From: Acidobacteriota bacterium
GTDB taxonomy: Bacteria > Acidobacteriota > Vicinamibacteria > Vicinamibacterales > UBA2999
Length of the DNA: 49,446 nt
Direction of reading: 5' to 3'
Assembly: GCA_016192845.1 (NCBI GenBank)
Contig: JACPTI010000144.1
Coordinates: forward strand, 1-49,446
Position numbers and translations under genes: made by a program
In this document: one piece after another, positions 7,744-14,960 of the stretch
Numbering within the stretch: the first letter of the stretch is position 1
Layout of the letters: every line of letters begins with the position of its first letter
Notes under the pieces: generated by a model
What the model was told of the DNA's origin: nothing
The model's input: only the letters and a program-made list of their open reading frames with translations
Database searches by the model: none

Positions 7744-8426
7744 ATCCGGGGCCGACGGTCGCGTCGGCCCGGCGCGATCGCCGTTCGATAGTACTCGCAG
7801 TCCTTCCGTACCGAACACCGGTCGCACAGCGGCTTCGGCCGGCAGACGCGGCGGCCGTGCAGGATCAGCACGTCGGAGGCGAGCGTCCACATCGGCTTCG
7901 GCAGCGCCGCGCAGAGCTGCTGTTCCACGCGCTCCGGGTCGTCGGTTGTCGCGATGCCGATGCGGTTGGCGACGCGCAGCACGTGCCGGTCGACCGCCAG
8001 CGCGGGGACGCCGAGCGCGTGGCCGAGCACCACGTTCGCCGTCTTGCGGCCGACGCCGGGGAGCTCGGTCAGCGTGTCCATGTCGGCGGGGACCTCACCG
8101 CCGTGCTCGGCCGCGAGCCGGTGCGCCATGCCGATGATCGCCTTCGCCTTCTGCCGGAAGAACCCGGTCGAGACGATGAGGCGCTCCACGTCGGCCGGCA
8201 CGGCGGCCGCCAGCGCGCGGGCGTCGGGATAGCGCGCAAACAGCGCGGGGGTCACCATGTTGACGCGCTCGTCGGTGGACTGCGCCGAGAGGATCGTTGC
8301 CACCAGCAGCTCGAACGCGTTGCGGTAGTGGAGCTCGGTGTCGGCGTTGGGATGCTGCGCTGACAGAGCTCTGATAACCCGGCGGGTCGTGGTTGCGGAC
8401 TTCAGTGCACCGGCCCCTTCGTCCAC
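7740..8426 (-). CDS. nth: Endonuclease III (DNA glycosylase/AP lyase)
   Basis: A base-excision repair enzyme removing oxidised pyrimidines. The helix-hairpin-helix LPGVGRKTANVVLG carries the catalytic Lys, VDRHVLRVANR the catalytic Asp, and four cysteines near the end (VCRPKPLCDRC...DC) form the 4Fe-4S cluster. The first cysteine gap is one residue shorter than in E. coli Nth. The start is uncertain: no ATG is in frame before the conserved region. GTG at 8426 (228 aa) lies within the end of the DUF3467 gene, a 25-base overlap, and is the best candidate. Confidence 0.9.
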   Translation of the reverse strand: MDEGAGALKSATTTRRVIRALSAQHPNADTELHYRNAFELLVATILSAQSTDERVNMVTPALFARYPDARALAAAVPADVERLIVSTGFFRQKAKAIIGMAHRLAAEHGGEVPADMDTLTELPGVGRKTANVVLGHALGVPALAVDRHVLRVANRIGIATTDDPERVEQQLCAALPKPMWTLASDVLILHGRRVCRPKPLCDRCSVRKDCEYYRTAIAPGRRDRRPRI

Positions 8427-8725
8427 CCGACGTTGGAGTACGACTCGGAGAAGACGCGCATGTGCTCCTGCAGCGCCGCGACGAGATTGGGGACGAACTG
8501 CACGGGCACGACGATTCGCGCGCGCACCGGCGCCTTGACCACGTGCTGGGCCTCGGCGTCGTGCAGGTCCTTGTCGGAGAGCGGCATCACCTCGCAGAAC
8601 GTCAGCGTGAAGTCGAACGGCGTGTGCGCGATCGAGCAGAAGTTCGCGTAGACCCGCGGCTCGCCCGGGGCTTCGTCGGGAATGATGGTGAAGTTGATCT
8701 GCTTGCGCTCGGGTTGATCGCTCAT
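8402..8725 (-). CDS. DUF3467 family protein
   Basis: A 107-residue protein beginning MSDQPERKQINFTIIPDE, with ANFCSIAHTPFDFTLTFCEV and a C-terminal VPVQFVPNLVAALQEH, the layout of the DUF3467 family. Its function is unknown; it is widely found as a small soluble protein. ATG 8725 is chosen because the frame upstream runs into the heptanucleotide array at 8731-8779. It overlaps nth and likely heads the nth-zincin-rsmA run. Confidence 0.85.
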   Translation of the reverse strand: MSDQPERKQINFTIIPDEAPGEPRVYANFCSIAHTPFDFTLTFCEVMPLSDKDLHDAEAQHVVKAPVRARIVVPVQFVPNLVAALQEHMRVFSESYSNVGWTKGPVH

Positions 8726-8730
8726 GAGGA

Positions 8731-8779
8731 TAGTAGAAAGTACAAAGTGCAAAGTGCAAAGTGAAAAGTAAAAAGTAAG
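8731..8779. repeat. Heptanucleotide array 3 (AAGTGCA-type), single arm
   Basis: Seven units in register: TAGTAGA, AAGTACA, AAGTGCA, AAGTGCA, AAGTGAA, AAGTAAA, AAGTAAG. It lies immediately upstream of the DUF3467 start and would form the 5' leader of that transcript. Its low GC contrasts with everything around it. Confidence 0.85.
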
Positions 8780-8783
8780 CATT

Positions 8784-8945
8784 CTACTTGCGGCGTGCGG
8801 GCCTCGCGGCGTCCCGGGTGACGACGTTCGAGGGATGGCCGATGACGTGCGTGTGCTGCTGCTCATCGCCGTAGAACTGCACTGCGTGGTGATGAGCGTG
8901 GATGCGGGACGGGGCGGTGGTGTTCCATGGCGGCAGGTCTAGCAC
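8784..8945 (-). CDS. Small ORF, 53 aa, unknown, possibly a gene remnant
   Basis: GTG at 8945 opens a 53-codon frame with the G/C-rich third positions of real genes here. The product contains RIHAHHHAVQFYGDEQQ and ends in RPARRK before TAG 8784-8786. The frame is open further upstream through a REP-like repeat without a start, so this may be the 3' part of a longer gene cut off by repeats. HAVQFY faintly recalls the start of MEDS sensory domains, but that is too weak to name it. Confidence 0.35.
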   Translation of the reverse strand: MLDLPPWNTTAPSRIHAHHHAVQFYGDEQQHTHVIGHPSNVVTRDAARPARRK

Positions 8946-8964
8946 CGCCGAAGGGCTGAGCCTC

Positions 8965-9038
8965 GCAGGCTGAAGCGTGCGCCCTACAGTTGCTTGTTGC
9001 GCAGGCGTTTGTAGTCGCGCAGGCTTCAGCCTGCGCGA
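8965..9038. repeat. Inverted pair of REP-like palindromes (CTAC / GTAG)
   Basis: First element GCAGGCTGAAGCGTGC (8965-8980) followed by CTAC at 8984-8987; second GTAG (9011-9014) followed by the palindrome CGCGCAGGCT-TC-AGCCTGCG (9016-9035, with outer T and A at 9015 and 9038). The mirrored order palindrome-CTAC ... GTAG-palindrome is the REPIN/BIME arrangement. The second element ends four bases before the lexA stop codon. Confidence 0.75.
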
Positions 9039-9041
9039 CCA

Positions 9042-9647
9042 TCAGTACTTGCGCATGACGCCGACGACCACGCCCTGAATCTGCACGCGATCGGCGTCCA
9101 CCAGGATCGGCTGCATCGCCGGATTGGCCGGCTGCAGCCGCACCTTGCCGTTGTCGCGGTAGAACTTCTTGAGCGTGACGTCGAGCCCGCCGACGAGCGC
9201 AATCACCATCTCGCCGTTGTCCGCCGTCTTCCGATCCTCGACGATCACGTAGTCGCCGTCGCGAATCTGCTCGTCGATCATCGAGTCGCCCTTGACGCGC
9301 AGCACGTAGCTGTCCCGCGTGCCGACGAGCGTCTCGGGCACGGCAAGCGTCTCGCTGGTCGCAATCGCCTCGATCGGCGCCCCGGCGGCGACGAACCCGA
9401 GCAGCGGCAGTTCCACCGCGCGGTCGCCGACGCGCGTCGGCACAAGTTCGACCGAGCGGCTCCGGTTCCAGGCGCGCCGGATGAACCCCTTCTCCTGCAG
9501 GTTGGTGAGGTGCTTGTGGACCGTGGCGAGCGAGGAGAGATTGAAGCGCCGTCCGATTTCCTCGAGGCTCGGCGCGTACCCGTGCTGCTGGATGAACTCG
9601 TTCAGGTAGTCCAGGATCTCGCGCTGGCGTTTCGTGAGCGGTAGCAC
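9042..9647 (-). CDS. lexA: SOS repressor LexA
   Basis: A 201-residue repressor-protease. The N-terminal winged helix (LTKRQREILDYLNEFIQQHG, SLEEIGRRFNLSS) binds operators. The C-terminal S24 domain has the Ala-Gly self-cleavage site in FVAAGAPIEA, the catalytic Ser in GDSMIDEQ and the Lys in DVTLKKF. GTG 9647 is preceded by AGGAGGACGACC, so it is preferred to a 37-codon-longer frame. RecA-stimulated autocleavage would induce SOS genes; recG and nth nearby are repair genes, but no operator in front of them was recognised. Confidence 0.95.
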   Translation of the reverse strand: MLPLTKRQREILDYLNEFIQQHGYAPSLEEIGRRFNLSSLATVHKHLTNLQEKGFIRRAWNRSRSVELVPTRVGDRAVELPLLGFVAAGAPIEAIATSETLAVPETLVGTRDSYVLRVKGDSMIDEQIRDGDYVIVEDRKTADNGEMVIALVGGLDVTLKKFYRDNGKVRLQPANPAMQPILVDADRVQIQGVVVGVMRKY

Positions 9648-9674
9648 GGTCGTCCTCCTGGTAGCGGTGGGCAG

Positions 9675-9703
9675 ACTATATGCGAATAGAAGGCGAAGAT
9701 CAA
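9675..9703 (-). promoter_or_regulatory. Predicted sigma70 promoter of lexA
   Basis: On the minus strand TTGATC (9703-9698), a 17-base spacer and TATAGT (9680-9675), ending 28 bases from the GTG start. The spacer carries a direct repeat TTCGC-N6-TTCGC, a possible autoregulatory half-site pair; that is speculative. Confidence 0.55.
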
Positions 9704-9746
9704 GGGGTGCTACACTCGGGACACCACGCTTTTTCGAGAGGGTTTC

Positions 9747-10385
9747 ATGGTCGACCACCCGCGCTCCCTGGCCGTGATCGTACTCACCTGCGCTACGCTC
9801 CTGTCTCTGTCACCCCACCGCGCACGCGCAGCGGGGGACCCGCTGGCGGCGGCGACGGTCTCACGGCAGAGCGCCGAGACGTTTGCGCAGAAAATCGCGC
9901 TCATCCGGCAGCACGGCGAGCTCGGCCCGGGCGGGGGCACGCGGCGGACCCCCGTCACCCAGGACGAGCTGAACTCGTGGTTCGCGTTTCGCGGGCAGCC
10001 GCACCTGCCGAACGGTGTCACCCAGCCCGAGGTCACCATTGTCGGGGAGGGACGGCTGGCGGGGCAGGCGATCCTGGATCTTGAGGCGGTGGCCAAGCGG
10101 CGCGCCAGCGGCGGGACCCTCGACCCGTGGGCGTTCATCGGCGGCCGCGTGCCGGTGAAGGTTACCGGCGTCCTCCACACGCGCGACGGCGTGGGACGGC
10201 TGGAGATCCAGTCGGCAGAGATTTCGGGCGTGCCGGTCCCGCCCACGCTGCTCCAGGAGCTCGTGAGCTTCTACTCGCGCTCGCCTGAGCAGCCGCAGGG
10301 CGTGCGCCTCGACGAGACGTTCGCGTTGCCGGCCAACATCCGCCGGATCGAGGTCGGGCAGGGGCAGGCCGTCGTTGTGCAGTAG
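9747..10385 (+). CDS. Secreted protein of unknown function, 212 aa
   Basis: Starts MVDHPRSLAVIVLTCATLLSL with a signal peptide likely cut after ARAA. The mature part is a soluble ~180-residue domain with ITQDEL-like (TPVTQDELNSWFAF) and a beta-rich second half (VEITIVGEG-like strands, VPVKVTGVL, RIEVGQGQAVV). No catalytic motif seen and no family recognised. ATG 9747 has GAGAGGG four bases upstream. Divergent from lexA. Its 3' end abuts the heptanucleotide hairpin in front of recG. Confidence 0.75.
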   Translation: MVDHPRSLAVIVLTCATLLSLSPHRARAAGDPLAAATVSRQSAETFAQKIALIRQHGELGPGGGTRRTPVTQDELNSWFAFRGQPHLPNGVTQPEVTIVGEGRLAGQAILDLEAVAKRRASGGTLDPWAFIGGRVPVKVTGVLHTRDGVGRLEIQSAEISGVPVPPTLLQELVSFYSRSPEQPQGVRLDETFALPANIRRIEVGQGQAVVVQ

Positions 10386-10387
10386 CC

Positions 10388-10490
10388 AGGTCACAAGTCA
10401 CAAATCACAAGTCACAAGTCACAAGACAACCGCTTCGATTCTGACTTGTGACTTGTGACTTCTGACTTGTGACTTGAGCCTTGTGACTTG
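10388..10490. repeat. Heptanucleotide array 4, hairpin of AAGTCAC / GTGACTT arms
   Basis: Arm one (10388-10429): AGGTCAC, AAGTCAC, AAATCAC, AAGTCAC, AAGTCAC, AAGACAA. Arm two (10441-10489): CTGACTT, GTGACTT, GTGACTT, CTGACTT, GTGACTT, GAGCCTT, GTGACTT. The arms are complementary around an 11-base centre. The last unit runs into the recG start codon TTG (10488-10490). Confidence 0.92.
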
Positions 10491-12575
10491 AGTACCGATT
10501 TCCTCCAGACCCCCCTCCAGTTCCTCAAGGGCGTCGGCCCGCGCAAGGCCGCGGATCTCAAGCGCGCCGGACTGGTTACCGTCGAGGATCTCTGCTACCG
10601 GCTCCCGTTCCGCTACGAAGACCGCAGCCGCATGCAGCCGATCGCCTCGCTGCGTCCCGGCGCGAAGGCGGCGGTGCTCGGCGAGATCAAGAGCGCGCGG
10701 TTGTCGATCACGCGCCGGCGGGGTTTCAAGATCTTCAATGCCGTCGTGAGCGACGCGAGCGGCGCCATCCGCTGCACGTGGATGAACCAGGCGTACCTCG
10801 CCGACATCCTGCACCCGCACCTCCAGGTCGTCATCTTCGGCGACGTGAAGCTCGACTCGACCGGCCTGCATTTCCTGAATCCCGAATACGAGCTGGTGAC
10901 GGAGGACATCACCGGCGTGCATACGGGCCGCATCGTGCCGTTCTACGAAAAGACCGGCATGGTGACGCCGAACATGCAGCGGAGGCTTGTCCGGTCGGCG
11001 CTCGACCAGCTCCCGCCGGCGATTCCCGACATCCTGCCCGCCGACCTGCGCGCGCGCCTGCAGCTCGTGCCGCGGCGCACGGCGCTCGAGGAGTCGCACT
11101 TTCCGTCGAACGAGGCCTCGATCGCGACGCTGAACGCCTTCCGGACGCCCGCGCAGCGGCGGCTGATCTTCGAGGAGTTCTTCCTGTTTCAGATCGGCCA
11201 CGCGTGGCGGCGGCACGCGGCCGGGACCGAGCTCAAGCCGTTCGTGCCCAAGGTGGACGACCGCATCCGCGCCGCGGCGGCGAAGATCCTGCCGTTCAAG
11301 CTCACGCCGGGACAGCGGCAGGCGATCAGAGAAATCGTCGACGACATGCGCCGGCCGCAGCCGATGCACCGGCTGCTGCAGGGCGACGTCGGCGCGGGCA
11401 AGACGATCGTGGCGCTATTGGCCGCGCTGGTCGCGATGGAGAACGGGCTGCAGGTGGCGTTCATGGCGCCGACCGAGATCCTGGCGGCGCAGCACTACGC
11501 CACGATCGCGCGCCTGCTGTCGCAGTCGCGGTTCCGCGTCGACCTGCTGACCGGCAGCACGCCGGGGCTGCATAAGCACACGCTGCACGCGCACATCGAG
11601 CGCGGGACGACGAACCTGATCGTCGGGACGCACGCGCTCGTGCAGGAAGGGATCCGGTTCCACAAGCTCGGGCTCGTGATCATCGACGAGCAGCATCGGT
11701 TCGGGGTCGTCCAGCGCGCGGCGCTGCGCGCCAAGGGGCTGCGCCCCGACGTGCTGCTCATGACGGCGACGCCCATCCCGCGCACGCTCGCGCTCACCGA
11801 CTACAGCGAGCTCGACGTCTCGAAGATCACCGACATGCCGCCCGGCCGTCAGCCCGTGCGCACGCTGGTAAAGCCCGAATCACGGCGTGACGAGGTGTAT
11901 CAGCTCGTGCGCGGTCACCTGGACGCCGGCCGCCAGGCGTACGTCGTCTACCCGCTGGTGGAGGAGTCCGAGAAGATCGACCTCAAGTCGGCGACGGAGA
12001 TGGCCGACCACCTCCAGCACGAGATCTTCCCGGCGTACCGGGTGGCGCTGCTCCACGGCCGGATGAAGCCCGACGCGAAAGAGCGCATCATGCAGGCGTT
12101 CGCCGCAGGCCAGATCCATATCCTGGTCTCGACGACGGTCGTAGAGGTCGGGGTGGATGTGCCGAACGCCTCGATCATGATCGTGGAGCACGCCGAGCGA
12201 TTCGGCCTCTCGCAGCTCCACCAGCTGCGCGGCCGCGTCGGCCGCGGCCCGTGGGAATCGGTCGGCGTCCTCCTCTATCAGGCGCCCTGGACAGACGAGG
12301 CGCGGGAGCGGCTGAAGGCGCTCGCGACGACGAACGACGGCTTCGCGATTGCCGAGCGGGACCTGGAGCTGCGCGGCCCGGGCGACTTCTTCGGCACGCG
12401 GCAGTCGGGGCTGCCGAAGCTGCGGACCGGGGACCTCGTGCGCGACCGCGACATCATGGAGGAGGCGCACCGCGAAGCGCGCCAGCTGGTGGCCGACGGG
12501 GGGCTGACGCCGGAGCTGCAGCAGTTCGTGGACGAGCGCTGGGAGCAGCAGTTCGGGTTGATTGAGGTCGGGTGA
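10488..12575 (+). CDS. recG: ATP-dependent DNA helicase RecG
   Basis: A 695-residue monomeric branch-migration helicase that rescues stalled forks. The wedge/OB domain occupies the first ~200 residues (PLQFLKGVGPRKAADL at the N-terminus). The helicase core has Walker A GDVGAGKT, DEQHRFG (DExH box), MTATPIPRT, and motif VI QLRGRVGRG. The C-terminal tail is complete (~690 typical). The only plausible start is TTG 10488, which lies in the last heptanucleotide unit and lacks a good Shine-Dalgarno, so translation may be weak or the start slightly different. Confidence 0.94.
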   Translation: MSTDFLQTPLQFLKGVGPRKAADLKRAGLVTVEDLCYRLPFRYEDRSRMQPIASLRPGAKAAVLGEIKSARLSITRRRGFKIFNAVVSDASGAIRCTWMNQAYLADILHPHLQVVIFGDVKLDSTGLHFLNPEYELVTEDITGVHTGRIVPFYEKTGMVTPNMQRRLVRSALDQLPPAIPDILPADLRARLQLVPRRTALEESHFPSNEASIATLNAFRTPAQRRLIFEEFFLFQIGHAWRRHAAGTELKPFVPKVDDRIRAAAAKILPFKLTPGQRQAIREIVDDMRRPQPMHRLLQGDVGAGKTIVALLAALVAMENGLQVAFMAPTEILAAQHYATIARLLSQSRFRVDLLTGSTPGLHKHTLHAHIERGTTNLIVGTHALVQEGIRFHKLGLVIIDEQHRFGVVQRAALRAKGLRPDVLLMTATPIPRTLALTDYSELDVSKITDMPPGRQPVRTLVKPESRRDEVYQLVRGHLDAGRQAYVVYPLVEESEKIDLKSATEMADHLQHEIFPAYRVALLHGRMKPDAKERIMQAFAAGQIHILVSTTVVEVGVDVPNASIMIVEHAERFGLSQLHQLRGRVGRGPWESVGVLLYQAPWTDEARERLKALATTNDGFAIAERDLELRGPGDFFGTRQSGLPKLRTGDLVRDRDIMEEAHREARQLVADGGLTPELQQFVDERWEQQFGLIEVG

Positions 12576-12591
12576 CGCGCTCTTCGCCGCG

Positions 12592-12664
12592 ACGAACCAC
12601 CGAGCCACCGAGGCACCGAGTTTTGTTAATTTGCCTCGGCGTCTCAGTGGCTCGGTGTTCCGTG
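12592..12664. repeat. CACCGAG-type inverted repeat hairpin
   Basis: Arm one (12592-12620) reads CCACCGAG, CCACCGAGG, CACCGAG; after TTTTGTTAATTT the other arm (12633-12664) gives the complement (GCCTCGG, GTGGCTCGGTG, CCGTGG). The unit is about 8-9 bases, not 7, and resembles the hairpin at 30378-30477. It fills the recG-rsmD gap and ends at the rsmD Shine-Dalgarno GGAGGT. Confidence 0.75.
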
Positions 12665-12681
12665 GAGGTAACAAGTCGCCT

Positions 12682-13224
12682 GTGCGGGTGATTGCGGGTC
12701 GATTCAAAGGCCGTCGTCTCAAGACCCCGACGTGGGCAGGCATCCGCCCTACGTCGGACAAGCTGCGGGAGACGCTCTTCAACATCCTGGCGCCGCGCAT
12801 CGCCGGCGCGCGCGTGCTCGACGGATTCGCCGGCACGGGCGCCGTCGGCATCGAGGCGCTGAGCCGCGGCGCGCCCCACGTGACGTTCGTCGAGCGCGAC
12901 CGCCGCGCGGCGGCGCTGATTGCGGAGAACCTCGCGCTATGCGGTGTCGAGGAGGGCTATACTATCGAGTGCGGCGACGTCGCGTCGGTGTTGCGGCGTG
13001 CGCGCGCGGATGCAGCGTTCGATCTGATCCTGCTGGATCCTCCGTACGACGCCGATCCCGACACGGTGACACGCACGCTGGCGGCTGCGGCCGATCGCAT
13101 GGCGGCGGGCGCGCTCCTCGTGCTCGAGCGGCCCCGGCGGCGTGAGCCGGTGGTGCCGCCGCCGCTCGCGCGCCTCCGCGACGTCGTATCGGGAGACAGC
13201 ACGCTGACGTTTTTGACGCGATGA
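12682..13224 (+). CDS. rsmD: 16S rRNA (guanine-966-N2)-methyltransferase RsmD
   Basis: A 180-residue SAM methyltransferase of the small subunit. VIAGRFKGRRLKTP at the N-terminus, RPTSDKLRETLFNIL, SAM motif VLDGFAGTGAVGIEA and the catalytic LLDPPYDAD are diagnostic. GTG 12682 is chosen: GGAGGT lies at 12664-12669 and the residues before it are coded by the repeat hairpin. The stop overlaps the coaD start in ATGA, so the two are coupled, a common pair. Confidence 0.93.
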   Translation: MRVIAGRFKGRRLKTPTWAGIRPTSDKLRETLFNILAPRIAGARVLDGFAGTGAVGIEALSRGAPHVTFVERDRRAAALIAENLALCGVEEGYTIECGDVASVLRRARADAAFDLILLDPPYDADPDTVTRTLAAAADRMAAGALLVLERPRRREPVVPPPLARLRDVVSGDSTLTFLTR

Positions 13225-13736
13225 CGCCACCACCCGCACCCAACGGCCGCCTCGCCGTGTTTCCGGGCTCGTTCGATCCGCTGACGAACGGTCACGTCGA
13301 CATCATCCTGCGCAGCGCGCATCTGTTCGAGCGCATCGTCGTGGCGGTGCTCGTCAACATCGAGAAGGAGCCGCTCTTCACCGCCGAGGAGCGGGTCGCG
13401 ATCATCCGCGAGGTGTTCCGCGAGTACCCGAACGTCGAGGTCGACACCTTCGACGGCCTGCTCGTCGAGTACGCCCGGCGGCGGCGCGCCAGCGCGATCG
13501 TCCGCGGGCTGCGCGCGGTGTCGGACTTCGAGTACGAGTTTCAGATGGCGCTCATGAACCGGCACCTCGAGCCGACGCTCGAGACCGTGTTCATGATGCC
13601 CGCGGAGCAGTACACGTACCTGAGCTCGCGGCTGATCAAGGAAGTGTTCCAGCTGGGCGGCGAGGTGCACGGGCTGGTCCCCGCCGTCGTGGAGCGCCGG
13701 CTGCGGGAGAAGCAGGCAGTAGGCAGTAGGCAGTAG
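13221..13736 (+). CDS. coaD: Phosphopantetheine adenylyltransferase CoaD
   Basis: The penultimate enzyme of coenzyme A synthesis: 4'-phosphopantetheine + ATP to dephospho-CoA. The nucleotidyltransferase motif GSFDPLTNGH is near the N-terminus, RGLRAVSDFEYE in the middle, and the ISSTAIR-like YLSSRLIKEV near the end. Full length 171 residues; the final residues AVGSRQ and the TAG stop are coded by the heptanucleotide array (13713-13738), identical to the tail of ClpB in this window. Confidence 0.94.
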   Translation: MTPPPAPNGRLAVFPGSFDPLTNGHVDIILRSAHLFERIVVAVLVNIEKEPLFTAEERVAIIREVFREYPNVEVDTFDGLLVEYARRRRASAIVRGLRAVSDFEYEFQMALMNRHLEPTLETVFMMPAEQYTYLSSRLIKEVFQLGGEVHGLVPAVVERRLREKQAVGSRQ

Positions 13737-13738
13737 GA
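13713..13738. repeat. Heptanucleotide array 5 (GTAGGCA-type), single arm
   Basis: CAGGCAG, TAGGCAG, TAGGCAG, TAGGAG. It contains the coaD stop and its last unit provides the AGGAG that serves as Shine-Dalgarno for the aminotransferase gene at 13745. Confidence 0.85.
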
Positions 13739-13744
13739 GAAGAC

Positions 13745-14947
13745 ATGTTCGCACAGCGTCTCGCGAATGTCGCCGGGTCGGCCACGCTGAAGGCCGCGGC
13801 CGAAGCGGAGCGGCTCCGCCGCGCCGGCTACAAGGTCGTCGATTTCACCGCCGGAGAGCCGGACTTCCCGACGCCGGAGCACGTCAAGGCGGCCGGCAAG
13901 GCGGCGATCGACGCCAACTTCACGCGCTACACCGCGGCGGCGGGCATTCCCGAGCTACGCGAGGCGATCTGCGTGCGCTACAAGGACCATTACGGGATCG
14001 ACATCACGCCGGCCGAGGTGCTGCTGACTGCGGGCGGCAAGCAGGCGCTCTTCAATTCGGCGCTCGCGCTGTTCGATCCGGGCGACGAGGTGATTACGCA
14101 CGCACCGTACTGGCCGACCATTCCCGAGCAGGTGAAGCTGGTGGGCGCCACACCCGTTATCGTGCAGACGCGCTCGGACGAGGGGTTTGCCGTTCACGCC
14201 GACGCGGTGATTGCCGCCGTCACGCCGCGGACGAAGGGGATCATCATCAACTCACCGTGCAACCCGACCGGCGCGCTGGTGGATGAGGCAACGCTCGCAG
14301 CGATCGTCGATGCGGCCGCGAAGGCCGGTATCTGGATCATTCTCGATCTCTGCTACGAGCAGCTGATCTACGACCCGGTGCCGCACAACCTGCCGAAAAT
14401 GCTGTTCGATCGCCACCGCGATCGGACGGTGATTGCCGGCTCGGCCTCGAAGTCGTACGCGATGACCGGCTGGCGCTGCGGCTGGTCGATTGCGCCGAAG
14501 GAGCTGACGTCCGCGTTCAACACGATTCAGGGCCAGACGACGTCGAATATCACGTCGATTACGCAGAAGGCGGCGCTCGCCGCCGTGGTGGGGCCGCAGG
14601 ATGCGGTCACCGCGATGCTCAACGAGTACCGGACGCGCCGCGACGCGATCCACGCGTGGCTCACGGCGAATCCGGCGATTCGCTGCGTGAAGCCGAAGGG
14701 CGCCTTCTACCTGTTCCCGGACATCTCGGGGCTGCTGTCGCCCGGCGGCATCCGGACCTCCGCCGACTTCGCACAGGCGCTCCTCGAGAAGGAATACGTC
14801 GCGGTGACGGCGGGCGAGGGGTTCGATGCGCCCGGCTACGTGCGGATCTCGTACGCGACGTCGATGGAGCAGCTGCGCGAGGGAGCGACCCGGATGCTGC
14901 GCTTTGCCGAGTCGCTCCAGCCGGCCAGGGCAGGTGTCGCTCGCTGA
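13745..14947 (+). CDS. Pyridoxal-phosphate aminotransferase, aspartate type (class I)
   Basis: A 400-residue fold-type I aminotransferase of the AspC/AspB Igamma subgroup, exchanging amino groups between aspartate (or a related amino acid) and 2-oxoglutarate. DFTAGEPDFPTP, FTRYTAAAGIPELREAI, NSPCNPTGAL, the PLP lysine in GSASKSYAMTGWRCGW and the C-terminal VRISYATS are visible. ATG 13745 follows an AGGAG derived from the preceding repeat. The exact substrate cannot be read from sequence. Confidence 0.9.
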   Translation: MFAQRLANVAGSATLKAAAEAERLRRAGYKVVDFTAGEPDFPTPEHVKAAGKAAIDANFTRYTAAAGIPELREAICVRYKDHYGIDITPAEVLLTAGGKQALFNSALALFDPGDEVITHAPYWPTIPEQVKLVGATPVIVQTRSDEGFAVHADAVIAAVTPRTKGIIINSPCNPTGALVDEATLAAIVDAAAKAGIWIILDLCYEQLIYDPVPHNLPKMLFDRHRDRTVIAGSASKSYAMTGWRCGWSIAPKELTSAFNTIQGQTTSNITSITQKAALAAVVGPQDAVTAMLNEYRTRRDAIHAWLTANPAIRCVKPKGAFYLFPDISGLLSPGGIRTSADFAQALLEKEYVAVTAGEGFDAPGYVRISYATSMEQLREGATRMLRFAESLQPARAGVAR

Positions 14948-14960
14948 AGAGGTCGTCTCC

